From the NCBI GenBank assembly GCA_018857735.1, contig JABMCL010000106.1:606501-670500 (forward strand): 64,000 nt of DNA, in the 5' to 3' direction. The position numbers and the translations under genes are program-made. How positions within the stretch are numbered: position 1 is the stretch's first letter; each line of letters begins with the position of its first letter. Positions 1 to 13,600 of this stretch are shown in pieces. Source of the DNA: Alviniconcha marisindica. Taxonomy: Eukaryota; Mollusca; Gastropoda; Provannidae. The notes under the pieces are model-generated. The model was given only the letters and a program-made list of their open reading frames with translations. It was not told the origin of the DNA and searched no databases.

Positions 1-533
1 TGTTTCTTGATGCAGTCTATTCCTCAGCAGAATACATATTTACATGTGTTTTGTTTCTTGATGCAGTCTATTCCCCAGCAGAATACATATTTACATGTGT
101 TTTGTTTCTTGATGCAGTCTATTCCCTAGCAGAATACATACTTACATGCGTCATGTTTTGTTTCTTGATGCAGTCTATTCCCAAGCAGAATACATATTTA
201 CATGTGTTTTGTTTCTTGATGCAGTCTATTCCTCAGCAGAATACATATTTACATGTGTTTTGTTTTGTTTCTTGATGCAGTCTATTCCCCAGCAGAATAC
301 ATATTTACATGGTTGTTTTGTTTCTTGATGCAGTCTATTCCCAGCAGAATACATATTTACATGTGTTTTGTTTCTTGATGCAGTCTATTCCCCAGCAGAA
401 TACATATTTACATGTGTTGTTTTGTTTCTTGATGCAGTCTATTCCCCAGCAGAATACATATACTGTGTTTTGTTTCTTGATGCAGTCTATTCCCCGCAGA
501 AACATATTTCTGTTGTTTTGTTTCTTGATGCAG
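1..533 (+). repeat. Tandem array of pseudo 3' splice sites ahead of MARCHF6 exon 534-677
   Basis: Ten intronic copies of a roughly 45-55 nt unit run from the window edge to the exon. Each contains tttcttgatgcag followed by tctattcccc and then agcagaatacatatttac. The real junction is tttcttgatgcag|TCTATTCCCC at 533/534. Each copy therefore reproduces the real acceptor, its pyrimidine tract and the first 9-10 exon bases. The array continues off the left edge. Confidence 0.9.
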
Positions 534-677
534 TCTATTCCCCGGACATGCCAAAGCGACTTCCAATTCGTGATATTGTCAGCGGTTTGGTGACGAGTAT
601 GGCCCGGGCGGTACGCTATTGGTTTCACTACACACTGGTGGCCTTCGCCTGGCTGGGGGTGGTACCTCTCACTGCAT
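534..677 (+). CDS. MARCHF6: MARCHF6 exon following the RING-CH exons
   Basis: This is the first MARCHF6 exon in the window. It follows a 3' splice site (tttcttgatgcag) and enters with two bases of a split codon. It encodes the linker [14 protein letters not shown] and the first membrane segment, [19 protein letters not shown], nearly identical to human. The donor is a strong GTAAGT after ACTGCAT. Both ends of this exon are copied into the flanking introns: its acceptor upstream and its last 57 bases plus donor downstream. Confidence 0.93.
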
Positions 678-3600
678 GTAAGTCTGTGTCTGTTTCTCTG
701 TGTGTGTGTCTGTATCTCAGCCTCCTGTATGTTTCTGTATGTGTGTCTGTATCTCAGCCTCCTGTATGTTTCTGTATGTGTGTCTGTATCTCAACAACAC
801 CCCCCCACCCCCCACCCCCCCACCCCCACCTAGTCACTACAGACAGGTGGCCTTCGCATGGCTGGGGGTGGTACCGTTCACTGCATGTAAGTCTGTCTGT
901 CTGTTTCTGTATGTGTGTCTGTATCTCAGCCTCCTGTATGTGTGTCTGTATCTCAGCCTCCTGGACCTGGCGGGGGGTGATACTGCTCACTTCATGTTAC
1001 ATTTCTGCCTGCCTGTTTCTGTATGTGTGTCTGTGTCTCAGCCTCCTGTCTGTTTCTGTATGTGTGTCTGTGTCTCAGCCTCCTGTCTGTTTCTGTATGT
1101 GTGTCTGTGTCTCAGCCTCCTGTCTGTTTCTGTATGTGTGTCTGTGTCTCAGCCTCCTGTCTGTTTCTGTATGTGTGTCTGTGTCTCAGCCTCCTGTCTG
1201 TTTCTGTATGTGTGTCTGTGTCTCAGCCTCCTGTCTGTTTCTGTATGTGTGTCTGTGTCTCAGCCTCCTGTCTGTTTCTGTATGTGTGTCTGTGTCTCAG
1301 CCTCCTGTCTGTTTCTGTATGTGTGTCTGTATTTCAGCCTCCTGTACATTTCTGTATGTGTGTCTGTGTCTCAGCCTCCTGTCTGTTTCTGTAGGTGTGT
1401 CTGTATTTCAGCCTCCTGTACATTTCTGTATGTGTGTCTGTGACTCAGCCTCCTGTCTGTTTCTGTACTACACACTGGTGGCCTTCACCTGGTGGGGGGG
1501 GGAAGGGAGGGGGGTACCTGTCACTGCATGTTATGTCTCTGTTTCTGCATGTGTGTTTGTATCTAAGCCCCCTCTCCCCCACCCCGCCACCCACCTCACC
1601 TGATCATTACATGCTGGTGGATTTATTATGGCCATGAATGGTTCTTTTCATTTCCAGTGAGTCCTTGTCTGTCTGTCTGTCTGTTTGTCTTTCTGTCTCA
1701 CTGCATCCTGATGGCCTTCCTTTGCCAGACTAGAAGAGGTCTCTCACAATCTGTTTTCTTCTGTCTGTCTGTCTGTCTGTCTGCACTGTGGTGGTAGCCT
1801 TTGCCTGACTAGCCCGTTTCTGTGTTTTTGCAGGTCGAATCTACAGATGCCTCTTCACCGGTTCAGTCAGCTCTTTGTTGACACTGCCGCTGGACATGCT
1901 CTCCACGTACGTTGCTGTTCCGTCACATTGTCTCCGCATGCTCGTTCGCTTCTCTTTTCACCTGTCTGAGTGATCATCTCTTTCTCACACACTGTCAGTC
2001 ATAGCTTCACGAAAAGTGCCTAAATAGGAAGACCATTTGAATGTTTGAAATTCCTGTGGTCAGTTGTGTGTAAAATGAAAACTCTGTACCCAAGAATGTG
2101 TGTGTGGGTGGGAAGGGGGGGGGGGATGCATGTCTGTGTATGTGGGTGGATGCATGTGGGTGGGTGCATGTCTGTGGGTGTGTATGTAGGTGGGTGCATG
2201 ACTGTGGATGTGTCTGTGTGCGTATATGGGTGGGTGCATGTCTGTGGGAGTGCATGTGGGTGGGTGTATGTGCATGTCTGTGTTTTTATGTGGGTGGGTG
2301 CATGTCTGTGGGTGTATGTAGGTGGCTGCATGTCTGTGAGTGTGGGTGTTTGTATGTGGGTGGGTGCATACGTGTGGGTGTATGTGGGTGATGCATGTTT
2401 ATGGTGTATGTATGTTTGTGGGTGTGTATGTGGGTGGGTGTATGTGTGTGCGAGTGTGGGTGGGTGCATGTGCGTGTGGGTGGGTGCATGTCTGTGGGCA
2501 TGTATGTGGGTTGGTGCATGTCTGTGGGTGGATGCGTGTCTTGGGGTGTGTATACACCACACAAAGGATTTGGCTTTGGACAGTTCCCAGAGTTTTTGCC
2601 ATCCTGATACATTGTGTGCTGGAATGCCAACTCTGTCTAAAGACAGCATTGTTTTCTCCAACAGGGAGAACTTGGCGTCGGACTGTTTCCAGGGTTGTTT
2701 TGTCGTCACCTGCACACTGTGTGCCTTCATCAGTCTCGTCTGGCTGCGGGAACAGATTCTGCATGGCGGGGGCCCCGACTGGCTGGAGCAGGACAACCAG
2801 GCAGCCAATCAGGCCAGGGTAAGATGCACGGAAAGTGAGAAAGTCTTGTGGGAGGAGAAAAACGTTACCTCAATCAGGGTTTGCCTTAACCAGTAATTTC
2901 TGGTATTTTACTGGTATATACCAGATAGAAATTCCAGCTGTTATTTTGTTTGACTGGTTCTAACAACAACAGCAACCAACAGCAGAGAAAGAGTGTGTGA
3001 ATGTGCATGTGGTGTGTGTGTGTGTTCATGATGGGAAAGGGAGCAGGGTGACTGACCGGTTTCCGTGAAACACTTTCACTACCATATAGATGTCACAGTG
3101 GTGTGAAACAATTCTAGTGCAATCACTGTCGATTTTCTGAACACATTTGAAATGCTCAGCATTTGTGAATGTCTCATTATTGCTGCTTTGCCATTACCGT
3201 ACCAGGAAATTCCTGTTAGAAGGATTGGAATAGCACATGATTTGATTCTGTAGCCACTGTGTGTGTGTGTGTGTGTGTGCTTTGTACATGAAGAATCCAA
3301 ACCAGTGCTGCACACTGTGTTTCAGTGTCACATTATTAAGCCATCTCTCTTACCTGGACCGGCAAAAAAGATCATTTATAAGGGCGTTTACACAGCAGTA
3401 TCTTGAACAGTTGGATAATCAGGGAATGAGTATCAGAGTCTTTACTGAAAGCTGCTTGTGTCGTCACTGGCAGAGCTTGTTAGCTGGTTGTGCCATGAAT
3501 AATTTGATCGGTGGGGGGGGGGGAGGCGGGGCTGAGTTTTAAAGTGTTTATAGAATGATGGTTGTGTTGTCTGTGGCAGAACTGGCTTGCTGGTGGTGCT

Positions 3601-6489
3601 ATGAACAACTTGGCTGGTGGAGAAGACTTTGAAAGTGTTTACAGAATGACGGTTATGCTGTCAGTGACAGAATTTGTTAGATGTTGGTGCCATGAAGAAC
3701 ATGGGGGAAGAGTTTGCTGAAAGACGATGATGTTGCCTGTGACAGAATGTGTTAGACAGCAATGTCGTGAACGACTGGGTAGGCTGTGGAAAACGTTCAG
3801 CGTGTTTATGGTGGGACAGTTGATTGTGTTGTTTGTGACAGAATGGGTTGGGTGGTGGTGCCATGAACAACTTAGCTGGGAGGGGAAGTTTCAGAGTGTT
3901 TGCTGAAAGCCAGTTTTGTTCTCTGTTCCAGAATTTGTTAGATGGCGGTGCCATGAACAACTTGATAGGTGGGCTGGCAGGCGGCGGTCACCGAGCAGCG
4001 GCCAACGCTCAGCCCAACGCTGCCGCAGAGGATGCTCCTGCTGAGGAGGAGGGGGAGGGAGTCGCAGCAGACAACGCTGAGCAGGACAACGACGGCATCA
4101 TGGATGGGGGGAACAATGCCGGCAACGCTGCCCAAGGTACTGAGCTTTTGGTGGCAGCAGCGCGGGGGGAGGGATTAAAGGAAGGGGAGAAGAAAGTGGG
4201 GGGGTAGAGGAAAAGGAGAGGGGCAGTTCTGAACAGCATGGTGACAAAATCTGAAACAGAACGAGGCCCAGAGAGCTTGTGCAGAATCGACACACAAGGA
4301 AAGCAATTTGCGCTTCAAAGACGTCACACGAACACAACCATAAAGCCCGGAGTCGCCTACGGTAACTCTCACCTGGCATGCGAGTAAAAACAATGTACAC
4401 GAACCCCGCTCCATAAATTTATGCACCTTATGTTGACCCGCATGCCAGGTGAGAGCTGCTGTAGGCGACTCCAGTCTTTGTTGCTGCGTTTGTGTTGCGT
4501 CTTTCAGGTGATAATTAGCACAGTGACAGTGTCACTGTCGTGAGGTCAAAGCCCAGGGCTGGAAGCTGGACTTTGTACTGAAATAGTGTTGTGTTTTTTC
4601 ATGTCCAGTGTGATGCATTGAACCTTCTGGTTTGTTTACTGCATCATTTTGTGTGCTAAAACTGCTGTCCATGCTTCTCATCTGTCCGTGTCTTCCTGTG
4701 CAGATGACAACAACTGGAATCCCATTGAGTGGGACAGAGCTGCTGAGGAACTGACCTGGGAAAGAGTGAGTGCGACTCACCCATTTTCATGGCCTTCGTT
4801 GAGTTTTGTGGTCACGGTAGACTAGTACACTGAAAGCCAGGATGGATTTGAGAGGGGGCGGTGGGGTGGCGGGTACATATTTCATCAAATTCGGACCATG
4901 GGTAAATGAAATGGTACATGCAGGCAGACAAAGTCTGATGTACCAGTGTGAACATGTTATTTATAGCGTTTACTGCATGGTCAGAAGTCATGTGCATGAA
5001 AGTGAGAAATTCAAAAAGAGGCGGAGAGGTAGGGAGTCTTGAGGCCACTTGTGTTCATTGTCATTTTGATGTGATGTGCAGGCAAGTCTTTTCTGATAAG
5101 ATTTTTTTTAAACGTACGTGAAATGTACAGTATAACATTTGTATGATTCATAGAGGAGATGACTTCTTGGGGTTGGGAGGATATCATATTATTATTAGTG
5201 TGTGTGTTGGTGTGGATGTGGTGTGCCTGTGTGTTTATGTATGTGCGTGTGTGTGTTTGATGTGCCTGTGAGTGTATGCATGTGTGTGTGTGTTTGATGT
5301 GCCTGTGTGTGTATGTGTGTGTGTGTGTGTGCGTGTGTGTGCCTCTTGGTGTGTGTGTGTGTGTGTGTGTGAGAGTGTGTGTGTCTATCTCTTGGTGTGT
5401 GTGTGTGTGAGTGTGTGTGTCTTTAGGTCCTCGTGATACAATGGCATTTCTGCTCTTTCTTTTCAGTTGCTTGGTCTTGATGGTTCACTTGTATTCCTGG
5501 TGAGTTTTTATCATGATTTTTGAATAACAGTATGACTGCGTGCATTTGTAATGCCTGCAAAAAAACATGTCTTGGTTGAATTTGATCAAATTCAAACCCT
5601 GGGTAAATGTTACGTACAGACAGACACAGTATGATGTACTAGTGTGAACATATTATGTTATTTATAGCTTTTGCTGCATGATCCGAACTTATATGTGTAA
5701 GAGATTCGAAGAATGCAGAGAAATACAACCTGTTGGGTTTGCCTGTTCACAACTGTTGTCTGTGCTGTTGGTTGTTGTTATTTGTTTTGTTTTTTGGGGA
5801 TGTGTGTGTGGGGCTTATCAATCAGTAGAAAAGAAAATGCTGGTGACTTTCATTCTGTTTTGTGATAGACTTTGGTGTGCTTTCTTCTTCTCCCAGTGCC
5901 GTTTACAGTTAATGTATGTTTGCTTTCCTTTTCAGGAACACGTCTTCTGGGTCGTCTCCTTAAACACACTCTTCATTTTGGTTTTTGGTAAGGAAGAAAC
6001 ATGAACATGTGTTGAAACTCAAGCCAAGTCGGATGCCGACATTTGACTAGCATTAAAAAGATAGAGGCTGTGTGGAGATCAGCGCGATGGTCGTTGTCAG
6101 TGGAAATGGTGTCTGATTCTTACGTATATAAATAGACACAATCACGTGCATAAGTGTAAAAGATTCAAGATATAACTTTCAACTTTACTGCATGGTCAGT
6201 GCACACGTCTGTGGTTATCTCTCACAAAATGCTTCAAATAATGCTTTTATATGTATGTATATCGGTTGTAGTCTTTTGACAAACATGTCAAACAATGCAT
6301 ACATACTTTCATATGTATATCGGTTGTAGTCTTTCGACAAACATGTCAAACAAATTATGCATATATATATCTGTGGTAGTCTTTCACCAAATGTGTCAAA
6401 GTATGCATCTGTGGTAGTCTTTCAGCAAACATGTTGAAGAAATTATTGTATTATGTGTCAAATGTCATGCATACATATATCTCGCTGTA

Positions 6490-6522
<33 letters not shown>

Positions 6523-9500
6523 TAAAATGAGCTTGTCCTGCTCTTTGTAAGTGCTCCAGGCTGTTATGAGATGGGGCACCATAAATAATCTGTTATTATT
6601 ACTTATTATTTCTCTGTGGTAGTCTCACCAAATGTGTCGGCAGTGCATATGTATATCTGGTGGTCAGTCTTTTATGTAAGAGACAGGGAGCGTATGTATA
6701 TGTTTGTGTGTGTGTGTGTATGTATGTGTGTGCGTGTATGTTTCATGACTTTCAGTTATTAAGATACTATTTACAATTAGATTTTCAGTTGTGCTTTAAT
6801 GTACAATGTCGAACACAACTAATTTCCCACTGGGATGAATAAAGTATATTGTTACTGTTATCTTTTGCCCACTTAGATCACAGACATGCATGTCTTCTTT
6901 TTGTGTGGACACTTTTATCAAGTGTAGGTGTGGTCTTTTTTCTGTTTTTGTTTGCAGCATTTTCACCATACCACATAGGACACTTCACACTGGTCGGCCT
7001 AAAAGTGGATGACATTGTAAGTTTGCTACTTCTTTTACTGTTGACACCACTTTTGACACCATGGCCTTTTTTTTTTTTTTTTTTTTTTGCTTCTGCATTT
7101 TCATTTCTTTCATTGTTTCTTTACCCCCCTCCCTTTACTCCCCTCCACCCCCACCCTTTTTTTTCTTCTTTCTTTTAAAGTCTTGTTTGTTTTTGTTGTT
7201 TTTAATGGATTTTCATCTTTGGAAAAAGAAATTGAAGCTTTCCTTTTTAGTTGTTTTAGTTGAGATGTGAAATAACAAACAGTAAATTTTGTATTATATT
7301 AACGTGACATGTATGTTTATGTGTGCTTGAGTTGTGATAATATCTGGGTTTTTTAATTTAATAATCAAGGCTAGTCAATAGTGTTTGAATCAATATTGCA
7401 TTTTCAGTTTGATGATGTGACAGTCAGCAATGGTCAACTGTGTGCAGGTAACAGCATCACATTTTGAGGGATTATTAACAACCTTCATTGGCTACCTGGT
7501 CATCGCTGTCTGCTTCATGACAGTCTACCTGCTCTGCTCTTTGGCCAGACTGAAAAAGTGAGTAGACTGGGTCTTTCCATCATGGTCTGGCGCTAGAAAT
7601 GCTCTTCCATTTCTCACACTTTTTCTCCTCTTACCTCCGACCTCTCTGTTTGACAGTACAATGGCCACATCTGTTGGAAAACTGGCTTTTACCATCACTG
7701 AAGTGTTTAGATGTGTGTTGTTCTATGGTTTCAGATTCCGGCGGGTGATAGGCCTGTGCTATGTGGTGGTCAAAGTCAAATTGTTGGTTGTCATGGAGAT
7801 TGGTGTTTTCCCGCTCATCTGCGGCTGGTGGCTTGATATCTGCTCGCTGGTGAGTTGACGTAACTGTGAAATCTCATTTATTTCAGTGCCTAAGGTGACA
7901 GTTTTGACGAGTTACAGTTCTGACTTGAATGAGAGTGGGTCACTTATGGCAAGGGTCAAACTCCAAGCACTAGTTTACAGCATCCTCCCTCCAACCACTG
8001 CCATAATTGCTTACATCGTGTCTCAAAAACTGTTAGCTTACAGACTCCCCCCCCCGCCCGTTGCTGCTCAAATGGCAGTAAATTTGTAACAAACAACTCA
8101 AATTATATCAGGCATTTATTTATAACCTTCTATGTTACTGATGCCAGCACAAATAGAATCGCTTAAATCGAGATGGAACACTTTAATTTTTTTTTACTCG
8201 GGGCAGACGCACAAGAAAAAAGGTTGCACCAGAAGATTTTAGAGTCAGCACAAGCAAAACCAATTAATAATAATAATAATACATAACTCTTATCCAACTA
8301 GACTGGCTCAAAGCACTTCACAATTCAAAGCAAGAATGGACATCAGAATCAGTACATGAAACATGCATGCACCAGACGATCCAACGCCAACAGCAAAGTG
8401 CAGGCAAACATGCACACATCCCGGAATTTGAGGTCACTAACTGCCTCCCTGCGTTTCCCTTGCAGTCGATGTTTGATGCGACGCTAAAGGATCGCAAGAA
8501 CAGTTTCCACCTGGCGCCCGGCACGTCCATGTTCATCCACTGGCTGGTGGGCATGGTCTACGTCTTCTACTTCGCCTCCTTCATCCTCCTGCTGAGGGAG
8601 GTGCTGCGTCCTGGAGTCCTTTGGTTCCTCAGGAACCTCAACGACCCCGACTTCAACCCCATACAGGAGGTACGGCTCTTGTTTTTGTTGTTGTTCTGGC
8701 ATTCTCCACCTCAACGACCCTGGCTTTAACCCTGTACAGGAGGTACAGCTCTTGTTTTTGTTGTTGTTCTGGCATCCCACAGCTCAGTGACCCTGACGTC
8801 AACCCCATACAGGAGGTACGGCTGTTGTTGTTGTTGTTGTTCTGGTGTTCCCCACCTCAACGACCCTGATTTGAACCCCATACAGGAGGTACAGTTCTTG
8901 TTGTTGTTGTTGTTCTGGCATTCCCCACCTCAACGACCCTGACTTCAACCCCATTCAGGAGGTACAGCTCTTGTTGTTCTGGTGTTCCCCACATCAGCAA
9001 CTGTTGGGGTTCAACCCCATACAGGAGGTACAGTTCTTGTTGTTGTTGTTGTTCTGGCATTCCCCACCTCAACGACCCTGACTTAAACCCCATTCAGGAG
9101 GTACAGCTCTTGTTGTTGTTCTGGTGTTCCCCACATCAGCAACTGTTGGGGTTCAACCCCATACAGGAGGTACAGTTCTTGTTGTTGTTGTTGTTCTGGC
9201 ATTCCCCACCTCAACGACCCTGACTTAAACCCCATTCAGGAGGTACAGCTCTTGTTGTTGTTCTGGTGTTCCCCACATCAGCAACTGTTGGGGTTCAACC
9301 CTATACAGGAGGTACAGCTGTTGTTGTTGTTGTTGTTCTGGCATTCCCCACCTCAACGACCCTGACTTCAACCCCATTCAGGAGGTACAGCTCTTGTTGT
9401 TGTTCTGGTGTTCCCCACATCAGCAACTGTCAGGATTCAACCCTATACAGGAGGTACAGCTGTTGTTGTGTTCTGGCATTCCCCACCTCAACGACCCTGA

Positions 9501-10600
9501 CTTCAACCCCATTCAGGAGGTACAGCTGTTGTTGTTGTTGTTCTGGTGTTCCCCACATCAGCAACCCCGACTTCAACCCTATACAGGAGGTACAGCTGTT
9601 GTTGTTGTTGTTGTTCTGGCATTCCCCACCTCAACGACCCTGACTTCAACCCCATACAGTAGGTAGAGCTGTTGTTGTTGTTCTGGTTCCCCACCTCAAC
9701 GACCCCGACTTCAACCCTATACAGGAGGTACAGCTGTTGTTGTTATTTGGCATTCCCCACCTCAACGACCTTGACTTCAACCCCTTACAGTAGGTATGGC
9801 TGTTGTTGTTGTTCTGGCATTCCAAACCTCAACGACCCCGACTTCAACCCCATTCAGGAAGTACAGCTGTTGTTGTTGTTCTGGTGTTCCCCACTGCATC
9901 AACCCCGACTTCAACCCCCTACAGGAGGTACGGCTCTTGTTTGTGTTGTTGGTCTGGCATTCCCCACCTCAACGACCCTGACTTCAACCCCATACAGGAG
10001 GTACGGTAGTTGTTGTTGTTGTGGCATTCCCCACCTCAACGACCCTGATTTCATCTCCATACAGGAGGTACGGCTGTTGTTGTTGGTCTGGTTTCCCCAC
10101 CTCAACAACCCTGACTTCAACCCCATACAGGAGGTACGGCTTTGTTGTTTTTGGGTTGGCATTCCCCACCTCAACGACCCTGACTTCATCCCATACAGGA
10201 GGTACGGTAGTTGTTGTTGTTGTGGCATTCCCCACCTCAACGACCCTGATTTCATCTCCATACAGGAGGTACGGCTGTTGTTGTTGTTGTTGTTCTGGTG
10301 TTCCCCACCTCAGCAACCCTGATTTCAAACCCATACAGGAGGTATGGTTCTTGTTTTTGTTGTTGGTCTGGCATTCCCCACCTCAGCAACCCTGATTTCA
10401 AACCCATACAGGAGGTATGGTTCTTGTTTTTGTTGTTGGTCTGGCATTCCCCACCTCAGCAACCCTGATTTCAAACCCATACAGGAGGTACGGTTCTTGT
10501 TTTTGTTGTTGGTCTGGCATTCCCCACCTCAGCAACCCTGATTTCAACCCATACAGGAGGTACGGTCTTGTTTTGTTGTTGTCTGTACCAGCCCATTTCG

Positions 10601-10671
<71 letters not shown>

Positions 10672-13600
10672 GCATTCCAAACCTCATTGACCCTGACCTC
10701 AACCCCATACAGGAGGTACAGCTGTTGTTCTTGTTGTTCTGGCATTCCCCACCTCAATGACCCTGACTTAAACCCCACGCAGGAAGTACAGCTGTTGTTG
10801 TTTGACATTACCCACCTCAACAACCCCGACTTCAACTCCATACAGGAGGTATGGCTGTTGTTGTTGCTGTTGTTCTGGCATTTCCCACCTCACTGACCAA
10901 ATAACAGAAATAACACTGTGAGCATTTAAAGCTGGTGAAAAGTGACTACCTGAAATGGGTAAAATGATGTTGGTTTTGTTTCAGATGATTCATTTACCAG
11001 TGCATAGACACATCAGACGATTTGTAGCATCAGTGGTGAGTACATTGACGCTGGTTCTGTGTCTTTTTCTTTGACTGTCTTGGGGGGGGGGGGGGGGGGG
11101 CTGATGTTATTTTCTACATTAAGTATATTAATGTTTCAGTGCTGTTGTTATTAGTTTGTACATTAAAAAAAAACAAAAAAAAACTGTGCTGTTGTTGCTA
11201 CCTATATTTAATTTTCAAAACAGTGTTGAAGCGTTCTGTTGTTGTTCTCTGCATTTAGTTTGTAACTGAATCCAGGTGTAGTAGTTGAAATTTTGCTCCT
11301 TCTTCTTCTTCCTGGCTCCTCTCCAGAACCTACCAGCGGACTGACGTTGGAACGAAAAGAGCGTTTTTCTTTGTGCAGATCATCTTCGGCAGCACAGTGC
11401 TGCTGATGCTGTGGTTGCCGGTGCGCGTGATCCGTAAAACATTCCCTGGCTTTCTGCCCTACCACGTCATGCTGTCCAGGTCAGGGTTTTGCCACACCGC
11501 TTTTAGCCACACTGTTTTGTTTGTTTGTTTGTTTGTTTCAACATCACACGAAGAACACTCAGAACTTATGATCTTATGAAGCACTCTGAGTCTGCTGAGC
11601 CTGTGTTTTGTCCGAATAAATAGCGCCCTTTCGAACCTGTTGTGTGTTTGGGTCTACTGTTAAGTGTGTTTCGTGTGAAAAATAAACGTCCCGTTTTTGC
11701 TGTCTCAGATAATCAGCTCCCTGTTTTCTTTTTTGGGGGTGCGTATCCCCTCGCTAGTTTTGGGCAGCAGGCATGTGCAGTCTGGAAGAGGCTTGAAGTG
11801 CACGAGAGAACTGCTAGAGAGCGCCTGGCCCGCAGGAGGAGGAAGTGAAGTACTGGTGCCATCTTCTAGTTGTAGCTTCAGATTCTGAAGTCAAGCTGTC
11901 ACCCAAACAAAAGCAAAGCAAAACATTCTGAGACAAGATCCAAACACACATGTAGTCATCTATGGTGGCGGTTACATAGGGGCGATCAGAAGTTGACAAA
12001 TACACTGTCTTGTACTAGGGGACCTGCTGTCCTTGTGTTCTTTCTGGCAGGTGAGAAAGATGTCTAATATTCTGATTTGGGAAAGTAGGGAAGGTGTTCT
12101 GGCTTCTGTCACTAAGACCATGCCTATTCTGATTTGGAAATGGGAAAGGGAGGGGTTCTGGCTGCTGTCACTAAGACCATGCCTATTCTGATTTGGAAAC
12201 AGGAAAGGGAGGGGTTCTGGCTTCTGTCACTAAGACCATGTGTATGCTGCAAATTTCAGTGACGCTCCTGTCAGTGAGCTGTCGCTGGAGCTCCTGTTAC
12301 TCCAGGTGGTACTCCCTGCACTCCTGGAGCAGGGCCACACACGACAGTGGCTCAAGCGGCTGGTGGCCGCGTGGACTGTGGGCGTGGCCTGGCTTCTGGA
12401 CCTGAGGTCGTACCTCATAGGGGACATCACTCTCAAGGAAGGCGTAAGGAGAACTAGTAGCTTCCTTGTTTATAATAATAAGAAGAAGAAAAGTATTTAC
12501 GCAGCACAAAACCTTGTCTGGAGAGACAGTTCTAAGGAAAGGGCTCTTCTCTTGGTGTAGGGTTTGATCAACTTGGCCATGAACAGACCAAAACATTATG
12601 GGCTTTTTTCCTCTTTGTGACTGGTGCATGAAAAAGCAAAGCAAATGAAAGAATGGGATGGACCATAACTAGAACCAGAAAGCTATGACTGGTGTTTAAA
12701 TAACAAACAGACTGCACGCCTGAAATGAAACAGATGCCGTTGGTAGAAAAAAAATCCATGAACCGTGTATTTTCACCTGCAACACAAGAGCTGTGGTTGG
12801 CGCACAGAGACGCGGAAGATGCTGGATGCACACTCTTTGTTGCAGGACCACATCATCCGCATGGACGACCAGGGTCTGGGAGGAATGGAAGGGGCGGGGC
12901 CCAACAACAACCCGCCGGCCCCCCAGGACGTGGGTCTGGGGGCGGGGCTGGGGGCAGCCCACCAGGCGATGCTGCAGGGTGGGGGACCCGTGGGCTTCCA
13001 GCCATACAAACGCCCTTCCTTCTTCGTGGCCCGGGTGAGATACATAGCCTTGTTAAAAATTGCCCTACAAATGTCCCTCCCTCTTTGCGGCCAGGATGAG
13101 ATACATAGCTTTGTCAAACAGCCCTACAAACACCCTTCCTTCTTTGTGGCCAGGGTGAGATACATAGCCTGCTCAAACATTGCCCTACAAACGCCCTTCC
13201 TTCTTTGTGGCCAGGGTTTAGATACATAGCCTTGTCAAAAATTGCCCTACAAACGCCCTTCCTTCTTCGTGGCCAGGGTGAGATACATAACTTTGTCAAA
13301 CAGCCCGACAAGCACCCTTCCTTCTTCGTGGCCAGGGTGAGATACATAGCCTTGTCAAAAATTGCCCTACAAACGCCCTTCCTTCTTTGTGGCCAGGGTG
13401 AGATACATAGCCTTCTCAAACATTGCCCTACAAACACCCTTCCTTCTTCGTGGCCAGGGTGAGATACATAACTTTGTCAAACAGCCCGACAAACACCCTT
13501 CCTTCTTTGTGGCCAGGGTGAGATACATAACTTTGTCAAACAGCCCAACAAACGCCCTTCCTTCTTCGTGGCCAGGGTGAGATACATAACTTTGTCAAAC

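Noticed and set aside
368..1603. 411-codon + strand ORF through MARCHF6 exon 534-677 and its intron
   Set aside because: Only 534-677 matches the family. The rest is pseudo-acceptor array and a 36-nt repeat whose period is a multiple of three, which keeps frames open.
8621..10896. Repeat-protein ORFs ([14 protein letters not shown]...)
   Set aside because: Echo of the MARCHF6 exon end copied into the intron. Many copies have shifted frames and the true exon ends at 8669.
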